Assembly (NCBI RefSeq): GCF_000143415.4
Contig: NW_003314263.1
Coordinates: 4,157,628 to 4,221,627, forward strand
Source: Selaginella moellendorffii
Lineage: Eukaryota; Streptophyta; Lycopodiopsida; Selaginellales; Selaginellaceae
Direction: 5' to 3'
Length of the DNA: 64,000 bases
Shown: positions 1-10,505 of the stretch, one piece after another
Position numbering within the stretch: position 1 is the first letter of the stretch
Layout of the letters: each line of letters opens with the position of its first letter
The notes under the pieces: generated by a model
Databases searched by the model: none
What the model saw: the letters and a program-made list of their open reading frames with translations, nothing else
Told to the model about the DNA's origin: nothing
Program-made: the position numbers and the translations under genes

Positions 1-730
1 AGGATAGGAGAAAAAGACTAGTGGCTAAGAAAAGAGCCATGGGAATCATGGGGAAGAATCCGAATGGCAAAGTTAAGCCGAAAACACTAATGTGTTGGGT
101 GCTAACGGATTGTGGGAAAGGCAATGTTTCCCCAAGGATGGATTCTCAACCGCTCCGATTTGGCGAAAGTGGATGCTCTAAAGGGGGGAGTGGTAAGGTA
201 GCCAAATAATAGGGCCGTGGGCAGCCCTAGCACCAATTATGATAAGTTCTTTACTTGAGGGTACCATCATCCTCTCTTCGTTATCGTGCCACCTTTAGGC
301 ACTAAGTTCCAGTTCCTAGGATAGGGAAGTGGAATTGCACCATGTGCAACGTAAGGTGTTGGAGACACCTAGGAAATTGATTCGGAGAAGTTAAAATTAA
401 AAGTTCCAAAGTGCAAAGGTTATGTCAATAGAATTGAGACTACTCAAGTATGAGTAGTGGGAATTGAGTTAGAGAAAATCTCTCTAATAGGTTTAGCAAG
501 AACTAAACCAATAAACAGAAAGAACCACCACAAGTGGTCCAATCAGTCTCCAAGTTGGAGAGACTATCCTCCTTAGAGGATGGACAAGGCATGGTGAGCC
601 TTCGGGGTCAAACCATAGACAAATGTTGGCCAGGTGCCAAGGATGAGAATGGTAATACCTGCGGGTGTTACTTTATAAAAGGGTTTACCGTTCAATGAGG
701 ACATCGAACTTCATCTATGGGTGGTGGAGT
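1..730 (+). mobile_element. Internal 3' region of an LTR retrotransposon (partial)
   Basis: This non-coding stretch ends in a G-rich purine tract (about 719-730) immediately before the TG that opens the LTR at 731, as expected of a polypurine tract next to a 3' LTR. The only ORF, at 21-209, is short and unrecognised. The 5' part of the element lies outside the window. The plus orientation is inferred from the tract's position. Confidence 0.55.
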
Positions 731-2391
731 TGTGAGACACAAAATCCCTAAGCCTCAAAGTGGAGCTGGACAGGGTGCCACGTGGTAGTGGCCGAAGCGA
801 AAGCCAAACGAGCGTAACACGTTTGGACTAAAAGCTCCGACTTGGAAGGTCGAGAGTGGGAGTGGAACTCCCAACAAAGGGCTCAAGGAACAAGCACGAA
901 GCGAGCAATAAGCGAGGCTCCAAAAAGGGACCCAAAAAGGACCAACACATGACACGTGGAAGAGTCCGAGATGGACCGAGACGGAGTCCAAGATGGAGTC
1001 CGAGGTGGAGTCCGAGATGGAGTCCGAGATGGAGTCCGAGGTGGAGTCTGAGATAGAGTCCGAGATGGAGTCTAAAGTGGAGTCCGAGATGGAGTCCGAG
1101 ATGGACCGAGACGGAGTCCGAGATGGAGTCCGAGATGGAGTCCAAGATGGACCCGAGATGGAATCCGAGATGGAGTCCGAGAAGGACCCGAGATGAAGTC
1201 CAAGGTCGAGACCGAGACCGGGACCAAGACCGAGACCGGGACCGAGACCAAGACCGAGACCGAGACCGGGACCGGGACCGAGACCGAGACCGGGACCGAG
1301 ACCGAGACCGAGGCGGAGGCCGAGACCGAGCCCGAGTCCGAGTCCGAGCCTGAGTCCGAGTCCGAGTCCGAGTCCCAGTCCGAGTTCGAGTCTGAGAGGG
1401 TGAAAGCCCAAAGCGTTCGTCTCCTAGACCCTGGAGGGTTTAGTGAGCTCCAAAAGTATAATAAGGGGGAGAACTGCAATGGAGCCAGTTTGGCCAGGAA
1501 AGGCCAGTTTGGCCCAGGAAGGCCAGACCCAGTGTTGGGTGATGAGCTGACCACTGGGAAGTCCAAGACTAGAGTGAACATGGACCAACAAGCGAGGTAG
1601 CTTGGTGAAGTGTTCAAGATCCGGCTCTAGTTCCCCGGGAGATCGACTGGCCGATGCTCCCAGTCCAAGTGTGGGTGGCACTACCTACTTGGATACTAGG
1701 CGTGGCTCAGTGGAACCTCGCTCTAAACCCATGGCTAGAGCACCCAATGGCGGAAGGCAGGGAGAGTACCCAGGTGGCTCGCGTAAGGCCACGGTGTTCC
1801 GAAGTGTTGTCCCAAAGTCCCAGACTGTGGAAAGGAAAAGGAGCAGTCCTTTGGTGTGGTGGCCAAGGATATGGTCACGTGGTGAGGAAGTCCCAGAGGA
1901 CCATGGGACTTAATGGTCGGGCCTGTGGGCCTCAATCTAGTGGCAGTGTTGGCAAACTCGGCCAAAGGCAAAAAGGGACTTAGTGGGGACTAACAGAGGG
2001 ATATTGGGGAAGGCTGTTCCCTTTGTTGGTGGGCATCCTAAGGATGCTAAGGAGTGGATCTGGGATGACCACTCATGGATGGTTGGCCCAGTCTTGGAGA
2101 GACAAGACTGTGTTGTAAGTGGTATTGGACTACCAATGCAGCAAAGGTGATTGGGCATGGCCTTAGCGTAACAGGTTGCTATGTCGGTGGTACCTTTGAG
2201 TGTCGGTCATGGGATCGAACACATGGAGCACTTGGACCAGGTGCAAGGGTTGAGTGGCATGGATGCCATTCTTGGGGCTAGCAAGTCCCAAGTCCTGAAT
2301 TGGATTTATAGAGGTTGTGAATGAGACTCCTCCAAATGGTCGGAGGTGTGGTTAAGTGACTAAAGTAGAATGGAAAAATTAGTCGCTTACA
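731..2391 (+). repeat. 3' LTR of family A (about 1.66 kb)
   Basis: The sequence starts TGTGAGACAC and ends CGCTTACA, the usual TG...CA. A second copy at 19063-21058 has the same termini and is bounded by a near-perfect 5-bp target duplication, which fixes the ends of the family. The first part is dominated by a purine-rich tandem array. The rest holds short ORFs on both strands that are not conserved between the copies, so I read it as non-coding. Because a polypurine tract precedes it and the flanks show no target duplication, it is taken as a 3' LTR of an element running off the left edge. Confidence 0.7.
960..1400 (+). repeat. Purine-rich tandem array (GAGTCCGAGATG / GAGACC units)
   Basis: The array begins with 12-bp GAGTCCGAGATG-type units and drifts into 6-bp GAGACC/GAGTCC units, with a strong purine bias on the plus strand. 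All frames stay open by periodicity, giving Glu-Ser/Arg-Asp runs on plus and Gly-Leu or Ser-Asp runs on minus. No frame has support as a gene. The second LTR copy carries a shorter, more degenerate version at 19270-19690. Confidence 0.9.
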
Positions 2392-2760
2392 ATGTTGTTC
2401 TAGACTGTGTAACAAAAATGTCATAGGAGTGAGAGAAAGCTCGAATTTGTTTCACCGAGATGGATCCAGGGATAACACTATTGCCAGTGGGAATGATTGC
2501 ATAACTAAAATATTTTTAAATAAAATTAAAGTTACATTGTAAATATAAAAAGTTTAATAAATTTCTAAATATCATTTTACTAAAAAAATATAATAATTTA
2601 GTGTATATGCAATAATTTATTTAAAAATTATTTTAAATAAGTAAACATAACATCATATAAGTAATTAAAATTTACACAAAGAATAAGTTCTATTTTTGGA
2701 ATAAAAGGATATCATATAAATAAAGATATTTGTAAAGTTATTCTAATAACTTTAAGACTG
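2392..2760. other. AT-rich stretch, nothing recognised
   Basis: After the LTR end the sequence becomes very AT-rich and has no ORF, RNA gene or repeat that I can name. Confidence 0.6.
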
Positions 2761-2763
2761 CCA

Positions 2764-2846
2764 TATAATTTTAGATATAGATGAAACGTTGGTCACGGAA
2801 GCAGAAGATTCGGGGTATGTATATCACGTAGCTGTGTCTTGTTTGA
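2764..2846 (+). pseudogene. N-terminal fragment of the HAD phosphatase gene
   Basis: About 26 codons read IILDIDETLVTEAEDSGYVY and continue HVA. This is the HAD motif I block and closely matches the first 30 residues of the intact gene on the minus strand at 23604-24479. Homology stops abruptly on both sides, with no catalytic remainder and no start codon in place. It is a dispersed fragment, probably left by transposition or a duplication that later decayed. Confidence 0.75.
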
Positions 2847-2849
2847 TTT

Positions 2850-3940
2850 TCGGCCTTCTGCATAGCTTATTTGCTTTTCTCTGAAAAACAAATCAAGATT
2901 AAGTTATTTTTTACTAAATTACAACTAAGATAATTTATTGAGGAAATCATATAGTGGGTTTAAATATATAATATAATATCTCACAATAAATTGATAAATA
3001 GAAAATTATAAACATAATAATGTGAATCAATTTAACAAAGAAAAAACTAAAATTTATTATTAGTGCTTTCAGATTACATTTCTTTTACTTTAGTGAAGAG
3101 TAGAGAAAATGTTATTCTCACATAAAACTTATTTTAGAAATTATATATTATTGTCAAATTTTATAAAATGTAAATAAATTGCAATTTATGTGTTTTTTTA
3201 ATCAAACTTTCAATTTCTTCTTAGAAGATAGTATTAAAGATAGTAAAGGTATTTTTTATTATTTATGAATGTAATATTTAAGTAAACATTTTTATTTATA
3301 TGAGTTCACCAGTATTTTACTCAAAATAATAGATATATTTCTTTAACTCTAGTTGGAATAGTAAAAATATAATTTCTATATAAGAAATCTCATTTTAGAA
3401 TTATATTATTTTCAATATATTTCTTCTAAATTATTTAATTTTTCATTCAAAAATACTAAAAAATATTACTCTTATAAAAATATATAATGAAAGAGCAAGA
3501 AAACTTGAAGCATATAGTATAAAAATACTACTTATAGATCGAGAGAGAGTAAGGAAACTGGATGCATATAGTATAAAAATACTACTCACAAATTGAGAGA
3601 GAGAGAGAGAGCAAAGAACTAAAATTAATTTAATTTAATTAAATAATTTATACTATAATTATTTGTTTACAATTTATTAATTAATTATTATTTTATTAAT
3701 TTTTTTGTTTGCTTTAGGGTGTGGTAGTGAATATACCTAGACTATGTTTGGATATTCTAGGATATGCTACCATCTAATGGTTGGTATTCATTTAGATTAG
3801 TCTTGTATTTATAATTTATAAACTATCCTTATGATTAATATTATTTAAGATTAATATTATATTATAAATTATAAATATGCTTCTAATTCTTGATTAATAA
3901 GATTATAGTTTGTAATAATCATGAGCTTGTGAGGTCTTTT
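2850..3940. other. AT-rich DNA with a short tandem duplication
   Basis: This is extremely AT-rich with no ORF. At about 3485-3612 a unit of roughly 60 bp (aaactt/ggaagcatatagtataaaaatacta... followed by a GA run) occurs twice and ends in a (GA)n tract. Nothing else is recognisable. Confidence 0.7.
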
Positions 3941-3944
3941 AGAG

Positions 3945-4330
3945 CATGAGCCAAAAAAACACTGTAACTTACAATGCATTGATTGGGGTTTACATTCAAA
4001 CTATCAATGATTAATACTTGTGCTTGTATGGGGAATTTGCCACAAGCCAAGTCTCTTCTCTCCCAAATCATGGGAGACACTAGCAAACAAAAACACTATA
4101 GAAGCTTGTTAAGTTTCATGTACATTTGGTGTGGAGTCTTGAGTGCTTCCATACTAGTGTTCCAGGATCTGTGGATGGAACCATCATGACATCATATCCT
4201 AGAACTTGATCCTCTCTTGCCACACTCAGAATGGAAGAAGTGAGAAGTCTTTGGAGCTGTTTTGGGAGATGAGGCTAAATGGATCTTGTCAAGCGGCTGT
4301 ATTTCATCTCAATAGGGTGCATTATTCCAT
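3945..4330 (+). pseudogene. PPR gene relic
   Basis: Translated pieces in shifting frames resemble PPR motifs: VTYNALIGVYIQ near 3966, then NLPQAKSLLSQIM near 4040, then ILSCHTQNGRSEKSLELFWE near 4205-4280. The spacing suits 31-36-residue repeats, but stops and frameshifts separate the pieces and there is no upstream start. It is best read as a decayed exon of a PLS-type PPR gene. Confidence 0.65.
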
Positions 4331-4750
4331 CCCTATAGTAGAGACAATGTTGTTCTAGGGCATATTCTCAAATATAAACCCTAAACCTTCTTTTCACAAT
4401 GCAATGCATGTCTATGAAGGTCTAAGATCGAATTGTTTTTTACTTGGTTTACAAAATGGGTTTGTGTTTTTGGCTCTATACCTTAACCCTAAGTTGGGTA
4501 AATGCATAAGTTGACAGATTTTAATGTTTAAAGGTTATTTTTTTCAAAGTTTTTTCTCCCGATTCTTCAAAGTGAAGTCTAGTTTATTTTGGCTCTTTTT
4601 ACTAGCATAAATTAACTAGAGGTATGTCAGTGCTATGGATATTATTCAGTCAAGAATTTGTCAACCAAAACAAATTCTTATGAAGGTTTGGTTTTACTCT
4701 GTATTCTTTAGTTTTTCTTTTTTATTTCTTTTTGGTTTTGTAGTTTCACA
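4331..4750. other. No recognisable gene
   Basis: This is a transition from the PPR relic to the AT-rich Helitron-like block. I see no conserved ORF or repeat. Confidence 0.5.
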
Positions 4751-5392
4751 AGAAATGAGGAAAAATTTGACCATTTATGATCTATTTGTTTCTTATTACA
4801 TGTATTGTTATTTATTATTTGTATGTATCCTTCTTTCTCCATTATTGTTTGAAGTGGTTTTACTTCTTCTTTTTGATAGTTAATATTGAATTATCTTGTA
4901 ATTATATTGGTTTTTTATTATCTATTTTTTGTATATATTTTTGTAGTTTTTTTAATATTTGTATAATTGTTCCAGTTTTTCTATGTAAATTTATTATTTG
5001 TAATTTTTTAAAAAACATTTCTAGTGATATATATGACATTGCTATTGTTTCTGTTTTTAAATGTTTAATTTTTCTGATTTATAGTCATTTGTATGAAAGA
5101 TTGCTATATATGGGGGTTGCTCATGTATATATGATTTATATTTATTAATATATAAATCCTCATGTTTTGTGTTCTTACGTCTTCCATATATATTATATCT
5201 GATGTTAATAATTGTGTATCACTCTTCTTGATGTGCAGTAATAGATGTTGTGTTTAAAACATGTATAATTTTTTGGTTAGCTGTTTTTTATTCTTGTTAA
5301 TCTATTAAATCAATTTGCCATGGTGCTTCTATTGTCATTCATATTATTTTCTTACCTGCATCTTTATTAATTTTAATATGTTTATGTTCAAT

Positions 5393-6420
5393 TGGTCAAT
5401 ATAAATGTATCCCTTTTAGTGTTTGTGTTCTTGACAATGCTATGTCCTGAATATTTGGTTTTCTATGGGTCATATCCTAATTTAGTGTTGATCCTTGTGC
5501 TCTATGTATTGTTCTTCCTGCACATGGTTATATTGGAAATTGAAATCTACTTTTCGGTTTTTGTAATATTTACTATTCTTGTTTTTTTTTTTTATTGATA
5601 TCCAGGTTTTTTCATTATTTATCATTACTATTATATTTTATTTAGCTCTTGTTTTTTCACCTGTTTTATATCTGAGAATTCTTTCCATATTATTTTTCTT
5701 CTTCAATCTGGGTTACCTCCATGTGCTCCATTTACTAATCCATATTTTGTTGCTATATTTTGTGTTATTTCAAATGCCATTTTCCTTTTCAAATGTAATA
5801 TCTTATGTAGTCCTTGTATTTTTCTTGTATTATCTGATAGCCTAAAATATGTAGGACAGAAATTTCTATGTTTGTCTTGTGCTTCTATAATTATATCTAT
5901 ACCTTGTCTCTTACTTATGAATTAGTTGCAAGTATAGAATAATATATAATGTATTTTTTGGAGGCTTCTTTATGTATATATTCTGGCTCTATATCTGTTT
6001 GTTCTCCTATTTTTATTTTATTTAAAGATTTTTTAAAGATTGTATTTTCTTTTTGCCTCATTATTCCAATGAGTTCATAAATTTGAAATTGTTTTTCCAT
6101 GGATGGTGTATGGAGATATCATTTTCAGGTCTATATGTTTTTGTTGCATAAATTGGTGCTTCAATTGTAGGATTTAATTGATAGAAATCACTTGTAAAAA
6201 TACAATCCATCTCAGCAAAATCTATTTCATATGTTATTTTGAAATTTATATCTTGTAACATTTTTATACTTACCATTGATATTTCGTCTATTACTAAGCA
6301 TTTTATTGTTGAAAACTGTCTCTTATATTTATCTAATGTGTCATTTGTTAATACTGTTTGACATATGCTGTTGTTGCTTAATATGCATTCATATACATCA
6401 TGTACATTTTTTTAAGATCT
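5393..6420 (-). pseudogene. Pif1-type helicase relic of the Helitron-like element
   Basis: Minus-strand translation gives Walker B as CLVIDEISMVS (about 6268-6300), then SDFYQLNPTIEAPIYA (sensor region with the Q of the DFYQLPP motif, about 6155-6200), then IMRQKEN (about 6050-6070). After a gap come TIHRAQGSTLN and IQDIALSRTQTLKGIHLY (5393-5520), the usual Pif1 C-terminal motifs. The Walker A region upstream is not legible. Several stops lie between the motifs. Confidence 0.75.
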
Positions 6421-7339
6421 TCTTTTGTAAATTTTTATGTAAGATTAATCTTTCAAAAGCCATCTTTTTTGGATATTTTTCTTTACTAAAGTTTATATAT
6501 TTGTTGTTTTCTTTAATGTTTTCATGTTGTTACTTCTTTTTGAGTTATATATTCAGTTGTTCTCTTTGCTAATGTTAAGTCCTCTAATTCTTCTAGTCTT
6601 TGCATATATTTTTCAATTAGTCTTGGTATTGCTATGTTTGTATTCTTGCATTTTTGCAAAGTCTTGTTTCATTTTTAAACGTTTTATTCATTGTTATTGT
6701 GGTTTGGTACCAATGAACTTTACAGTTCTAAACATGTGATGAAATAAGATTGACAATATTAAAAATGTGTTTATTGAATTAGCATTTCTCTACCATGTAT
6801 GAAGCTATTTTCTAATAACCAAACTTTGTTAAATGTATCTATTCATTCTCCTTGGCAAATTTCAAAATATAGTTGATAATTTTTTTTTCAAATACAGTGC
6901 CTAATTTGTCATTAAATATATTTGTGTTTATGTCTTTTGGTTTTTATTTATAAAACATTTTTGTATTTGTTAATGTGGATCTTATTATAATTTTATTTTG
7001 CTCATATGTTATTCCTATTATACTTAAATATTCATCAAAGTCTAAAAATGTTTAGATTTATAGATTTATTTTCTAGTATAGTTTTTATTCTTTTATAAAT
7101 TATTCCATAAGCATCCTTTTCATGATGTATAATGTCTTTGATAGGCTCTAAGATTTTTGTTTGTGGCATTGGAGGAATTGGGTAATTAAATTTATAATTT
7201 ATATTTTTATATTTTTTATATATTTTTCTATGTTTGCGAGTTTAAACATCCATTATACTATCTGGTACTTTGGCTTAATTAGTACATATATTTTTTGTTA
7301 ACATATTTTTAATTTGTTCTAATCTTTATGTTGGAATTT

Positions 7340-8160
7340 CTTACCATATTAGTGCATGTTCATGTGGTGTACCACATAGCAGATGTTTTATGTGCATATT
7401 ATCATATTATAGTTATTGGATCAGCTCTTCATATTTTATATATTTTAATTTAAATTTAAATTTTTCTATGTCTTCTTTTTGTAATTTATCTATATTTAAA
7501 TCTTTTAAATATTTATTAATGGTTCTTAATGTCTTTATGAAAATTAAGAGTTAAGAAAACTGTTGGTGGTCCTAATTGTCTTATCATGACAAATGCATCT
7601 ATTTTTAATGCTTCTAAATTATCTGGTGATAATTTTTAGATTTTCAAATCTCTAAAACCTATGCTTGACTTTATTATTTATCCATATTTTCATTTTCAAA
7701 CACAAATTTTGATGTGGCTTTCCTTCCTTCATAAGTAGATTTTCTTAATCTAAAACCTGCATTTTGATTAACAAATTTGATTTCTATTTATACAGCTGTT
7801 GTTAATATATGTTCAATATATTGTGCAAATTTTCTATCTTCATTCATTAATTCCCATTGAATTATTTCTTGGTATGTATATTTACTTTTTATGTCTAATA
7901 GTCTTGGTTTTCCAGCAAATAATTTTGGATATGCCATCTCTTCAGCATCTTCATCTACAAATAATCTTAATAAGTGTTGTCTTTGACCAGGTGCTATAAC
8001 TAAAACTTTATTTGTAAAAATATCAATTTGATTTGCATCTAAGAAGCTAATTACTATAGTATCTGTTGGTAATATCTCATTATTAGTGTTGCTTATTAGA
8101 TTTACACTTTCATCATCTTTAATTAATTCTTATTGTAATTCGTTTTCTAATATTATTTGT
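7340..8160 (-). pseudogene. N-terminal and Rep-like relic of the Helitron-like element
   Basis: Two stretches remain on the minus strand. The outer one, near 7850-8150, contains VIAPGQRQ, EDAEEMAYPKLFAGKP and EIIQWELMNEDRKFAQYIEH. The inner one contains DAFVMIRQLGPPTVFLTL and CGTPHEHALIW. The His-x-His context matches the metal-binding motif of Rep-type HUH proteins. The downstream catalytic tyrosine region is not legible, and frameshifts break the gene between the stretches. Confidence 0.65.
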
Positions 8161-8699
8161 GTCTTATTATCTATATTGTCTAAATTTTGTGCTTGTTGAA
8201 ACCAGTTTTCATTTATATTAATTTTATTTTTCTTATATATTTCTGTTTCTTGTAATTTTTTATACTGTTATAAATATAATTTAGTCTGGCTGTTCCATAT
8301 TTATAATATTTTTATCATTTAATCTTTTTTCAGCTGAATTATTATTGTTTGTGTTTTTAAATGTTCTTGATAGTTTATTGAGTATTGGTTTAATATTAGT
8401 TGGGAAATTTATTATTCCTCCTTTTATGCATTGGTGCTATTGAGGTTTATTTGATATTGTTATAAATACCTAAAGGAAGCATTTTCTCTTCAATATTTTG
8501 TATATTGATCAATTTCATTTATTCTAGTATTTTTTGGACTTTTATATTTTTCTTTGTTTATCATGCATTGATTGCATGCATATTCTTGTTTTTTATTATA
8601 TTTAAACCAGAGTCTTTTACAAATTTTATAGGGATGTATCAGTATATTATATATAGCTTCATTATAAGTTTGTAGTGCTTTCATACTTTTTGTATTGTC

Positions 8700-9630
8700 T
8701 ATTTCATCTTCATTTTCTTGTTGCTCTTTTTCTTTTATTGTTTTTCTTTCTTTGCTTATAATTTAATATACTCTTCTTTTAAGTTTTCATCATATATTGT
8801 ACTCCTAGTTCTTTTTCTTAAAATATTTATTTTTTCATGTGTTTGTTTTGTAAGTTTCAAGTTTCTATTAGTATTTTGTCTTCTTCTGTTGTATATATAT
8901 ATATTTTTTTTTTTATAAAGTATGTTTTTCTTGTTTTTCTTTGAATATAGTAATAGTTTTTACTGCTCATTTTTATTCTTTCTCGATAAATAATATTATC
9001 TAGAAACAATTTGTTGCTCTGTTAATTCAATATTATTTTAACAGGGATGAGTTGAGTTTTAGTTCTTTCACTTTTTTATTTACATATCCTTTATTTGCAT
9101 AAAAATTTTGCATTTAGAAGTTCTCTTTGTCATAATTTTGCCCTTTATACTTAAATGCCCTTATTCCTCAGATTAGTTTTCTCTAAGATTTTTTAACTGA
9201 TTTAGATTGTTTAAAGAGAATCATCAAACAATCGGACTATTTTTAGCCTTTTTTCGATATGTATTAATTCTCTATCTTTCAATCAACAGCTAATGATTTA
9301 TAATCTAGACTAGTAAAAACAATCAAAGCTCTTTTACTTACTTCTATTCTGTGAATAAATCAATGTTATTCTGTTGAAAGCCATTTATGCCCTAAAGCTA
9401 TATTAAATCTTTATTTAAATGGGCCTAAAATGGGCTTATCTCTTGGCATGATAGAAACATGAGCACAGGTACCAGATTGTTGAGAGTGGGCATATGGCGT
9501 GTAGTTGGGCATGGAGGCTCTCTGATATAAATGCGTCCTACAGGTTCCCATCCAGAGGTTTTCTTGTACCTCTTCATCTCTGCTGACATGCCAGGAAGAT
9601 CACATAAGCTTGAAGAGGATTTCTTGAGCT
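8700..9630. other. AT-rich DNA, no recognised gene
   Basis: Poly-T and poly-A tracts dominate. The ORF at 8718-8918 is a Phe/Leu-rich translation of T-rich DNA and is not credible as a protein. No promoter or RNA gene is visible. Confidence 0.6.
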
Positions 9631-9636
9631 TAGAAA

Positions 9637-10041
9637 TTACATGTATGGCTTCTGTCTTTTCCTTTTTGTTTCATTCAGCTGCTCGATCTCTCGAGGGGAT
9701 GGCAATGTGAATTGCTTCATTGCCTTGACCAGTGCAAGCTGATGTGCAAAAGCCTGCTTCTCACTGTCTGGTGTCCAGTACCTGCGTGAAACTTGAACAT
9801 CCCTCTTGCTCCAGGATCTCCTGCCCTCTTGCTTCACAGCCAGATCCAGTTTCGGGCCCGAGAACTTGTCCAGGACTGGAAATGGGACGCCTTCTTCCAC
9901 TTTGACGATGGTCACAAGCGGGAAGTTGAAAACGTCCTCGTGGTGATTGCCGTGAGTGATCTCTCTTGGCTCTATTGAGCGCAACATTGCCGAGCTCCCA
10001 GCTTGTCTTAGAAGACCTTGATAAAAAAACGAGAAACGCAA
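9637..10041 (-). CDS. Hypothetical protein, probable 3' exon
   Basis: This minus-strand ORF has balanced, protein-like composition over about 125 residues and contains REITHGNHHEDVFNFPLV and WSKRDVQVSRRYWTPDSE, ending with the basic KRKRQKPYM. A plausible acceptor (tatcaag) lies near its start at about 10017, so it may be the last exon of a gene whose upstream exons were removed by the adjacent duplicated block starting near 10067. I do not recognise the family. The basic tail could be a nuclear signal. It is not part of the duplicated block, since the 59-kb copy lacks it. Confidence 0.4.
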   Translation of the reverse strand: MRFSFFYQGLLRQAGSSAMLRSIEPREITHGNHHEDVFNFPLVTIVKVEEGVPFPVLDKFSGPKLDLAVKQEGRRSWSKRDVQVSRRYWTPDSEKQAFAHQLALVKAMKQFTLPSPREIEQLNETKRKRQKPYM

Positions 10042-10159
10042 TCAGATATCTTGAACCAATCAGCTTAATGAGCTACATCTTGACTATATTTCATTCTTCC
10101 GCTGCTGTTGCTAGTGTTTAGCTATCGAGCACCAAAATAGCAACTTCAGGAAATGGGAT

Positions 10160-10505
10160 CTGCTATAAACCCTAGCCAGGGGAGGAGATGTGGCGGTCAG
10201 GTAAGAAGCTTTACGGTTGAGAGGCATCCCAAAATGATCGCATTTTCTAGAACAGCTGCGGCTCGTCAGCTTTTCCAGAGGAGCTTGTGCAGTGGCCATG
10301 GATCATTAACAACTACTCAACCTGCACTGCGACTTGTCTTGCACTATGACAAGATCAACACATCCCTCATTCTTTTTGACAGTTCCTAGTACAGCATCGG
10401 CAGCCATGGTTGGTTGATGAAAGAATTTGGGGCCCTGCTTGCGTTAGGTACCAAATGCACCATTCACCAGCGCAAGCATTGCAATGGCTCCTACTGGAGC
10501 TGGAA
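10160..10505 (+). pseudogene. Truncated copy of the Cys-motif gene family
   Basis: The translation matches the N-terminal third of the minus-strand gene at 58325-59369, starting MIAFSRTAAARQLFQR. It has an in-frame stop (TAG at about 10387), lacks four residues before TKCTIHQRKHC, and breaks off after YWSW, where the sequence jumps into intron 5 of the adjacent NTPase copy. The jump corresponds to a deletion of about 1.4 kb relative to the 54.5-59.5 kb block. It cannot encode the full domain. Confidence 0.8.

Larger units (their letters stand above)
4750..8700 (-). mobile_element. Decayed Helitron-like (Helentron/Helitron2-type) coding region
   Basis: Read on the minus strand, this very AT-rich block preserves, in order, an N-terminal region (PGQ then DEDAEEMAYPKLFAG, about 7900-8000), MIRQLGPPTVFLTL (about 7545-7600), a Rep-like GTPHEHALIW HxH motif (about 7345-7380), and then a Pif1 helicase with Walker B and the C-terminal motifs (5393-6420). 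Stops and frameshifts interrupt every segment, so it is non-functional. The combination of an APGQ/EEMAxPxLF region, AMIRQLG-type region, HxH motif and Pif1 is known from Helitron-like proteins of the second type. I found no element termini, so the boundaries are only those of the coding relic. Confidence 0.75.

Noticed and set aside
755-1617. Several overlapping long ORFs in the purine-rich array (Gly-Leu, Ser-Asp and Arg-Asp repeats)
   Set aside because: They exist only because a 6/12-bp period keeps all frames open; the second LTR copy does not preserve any one frame.
4635-6739. Phe/Leu/Ile-rich plus-strand ORFs that look like membrane proteins
   Set aside because: They are translations of T-rich DNA. 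The minus strand of the same DNA carries recognisable helicase motifs, which explains the sequence.
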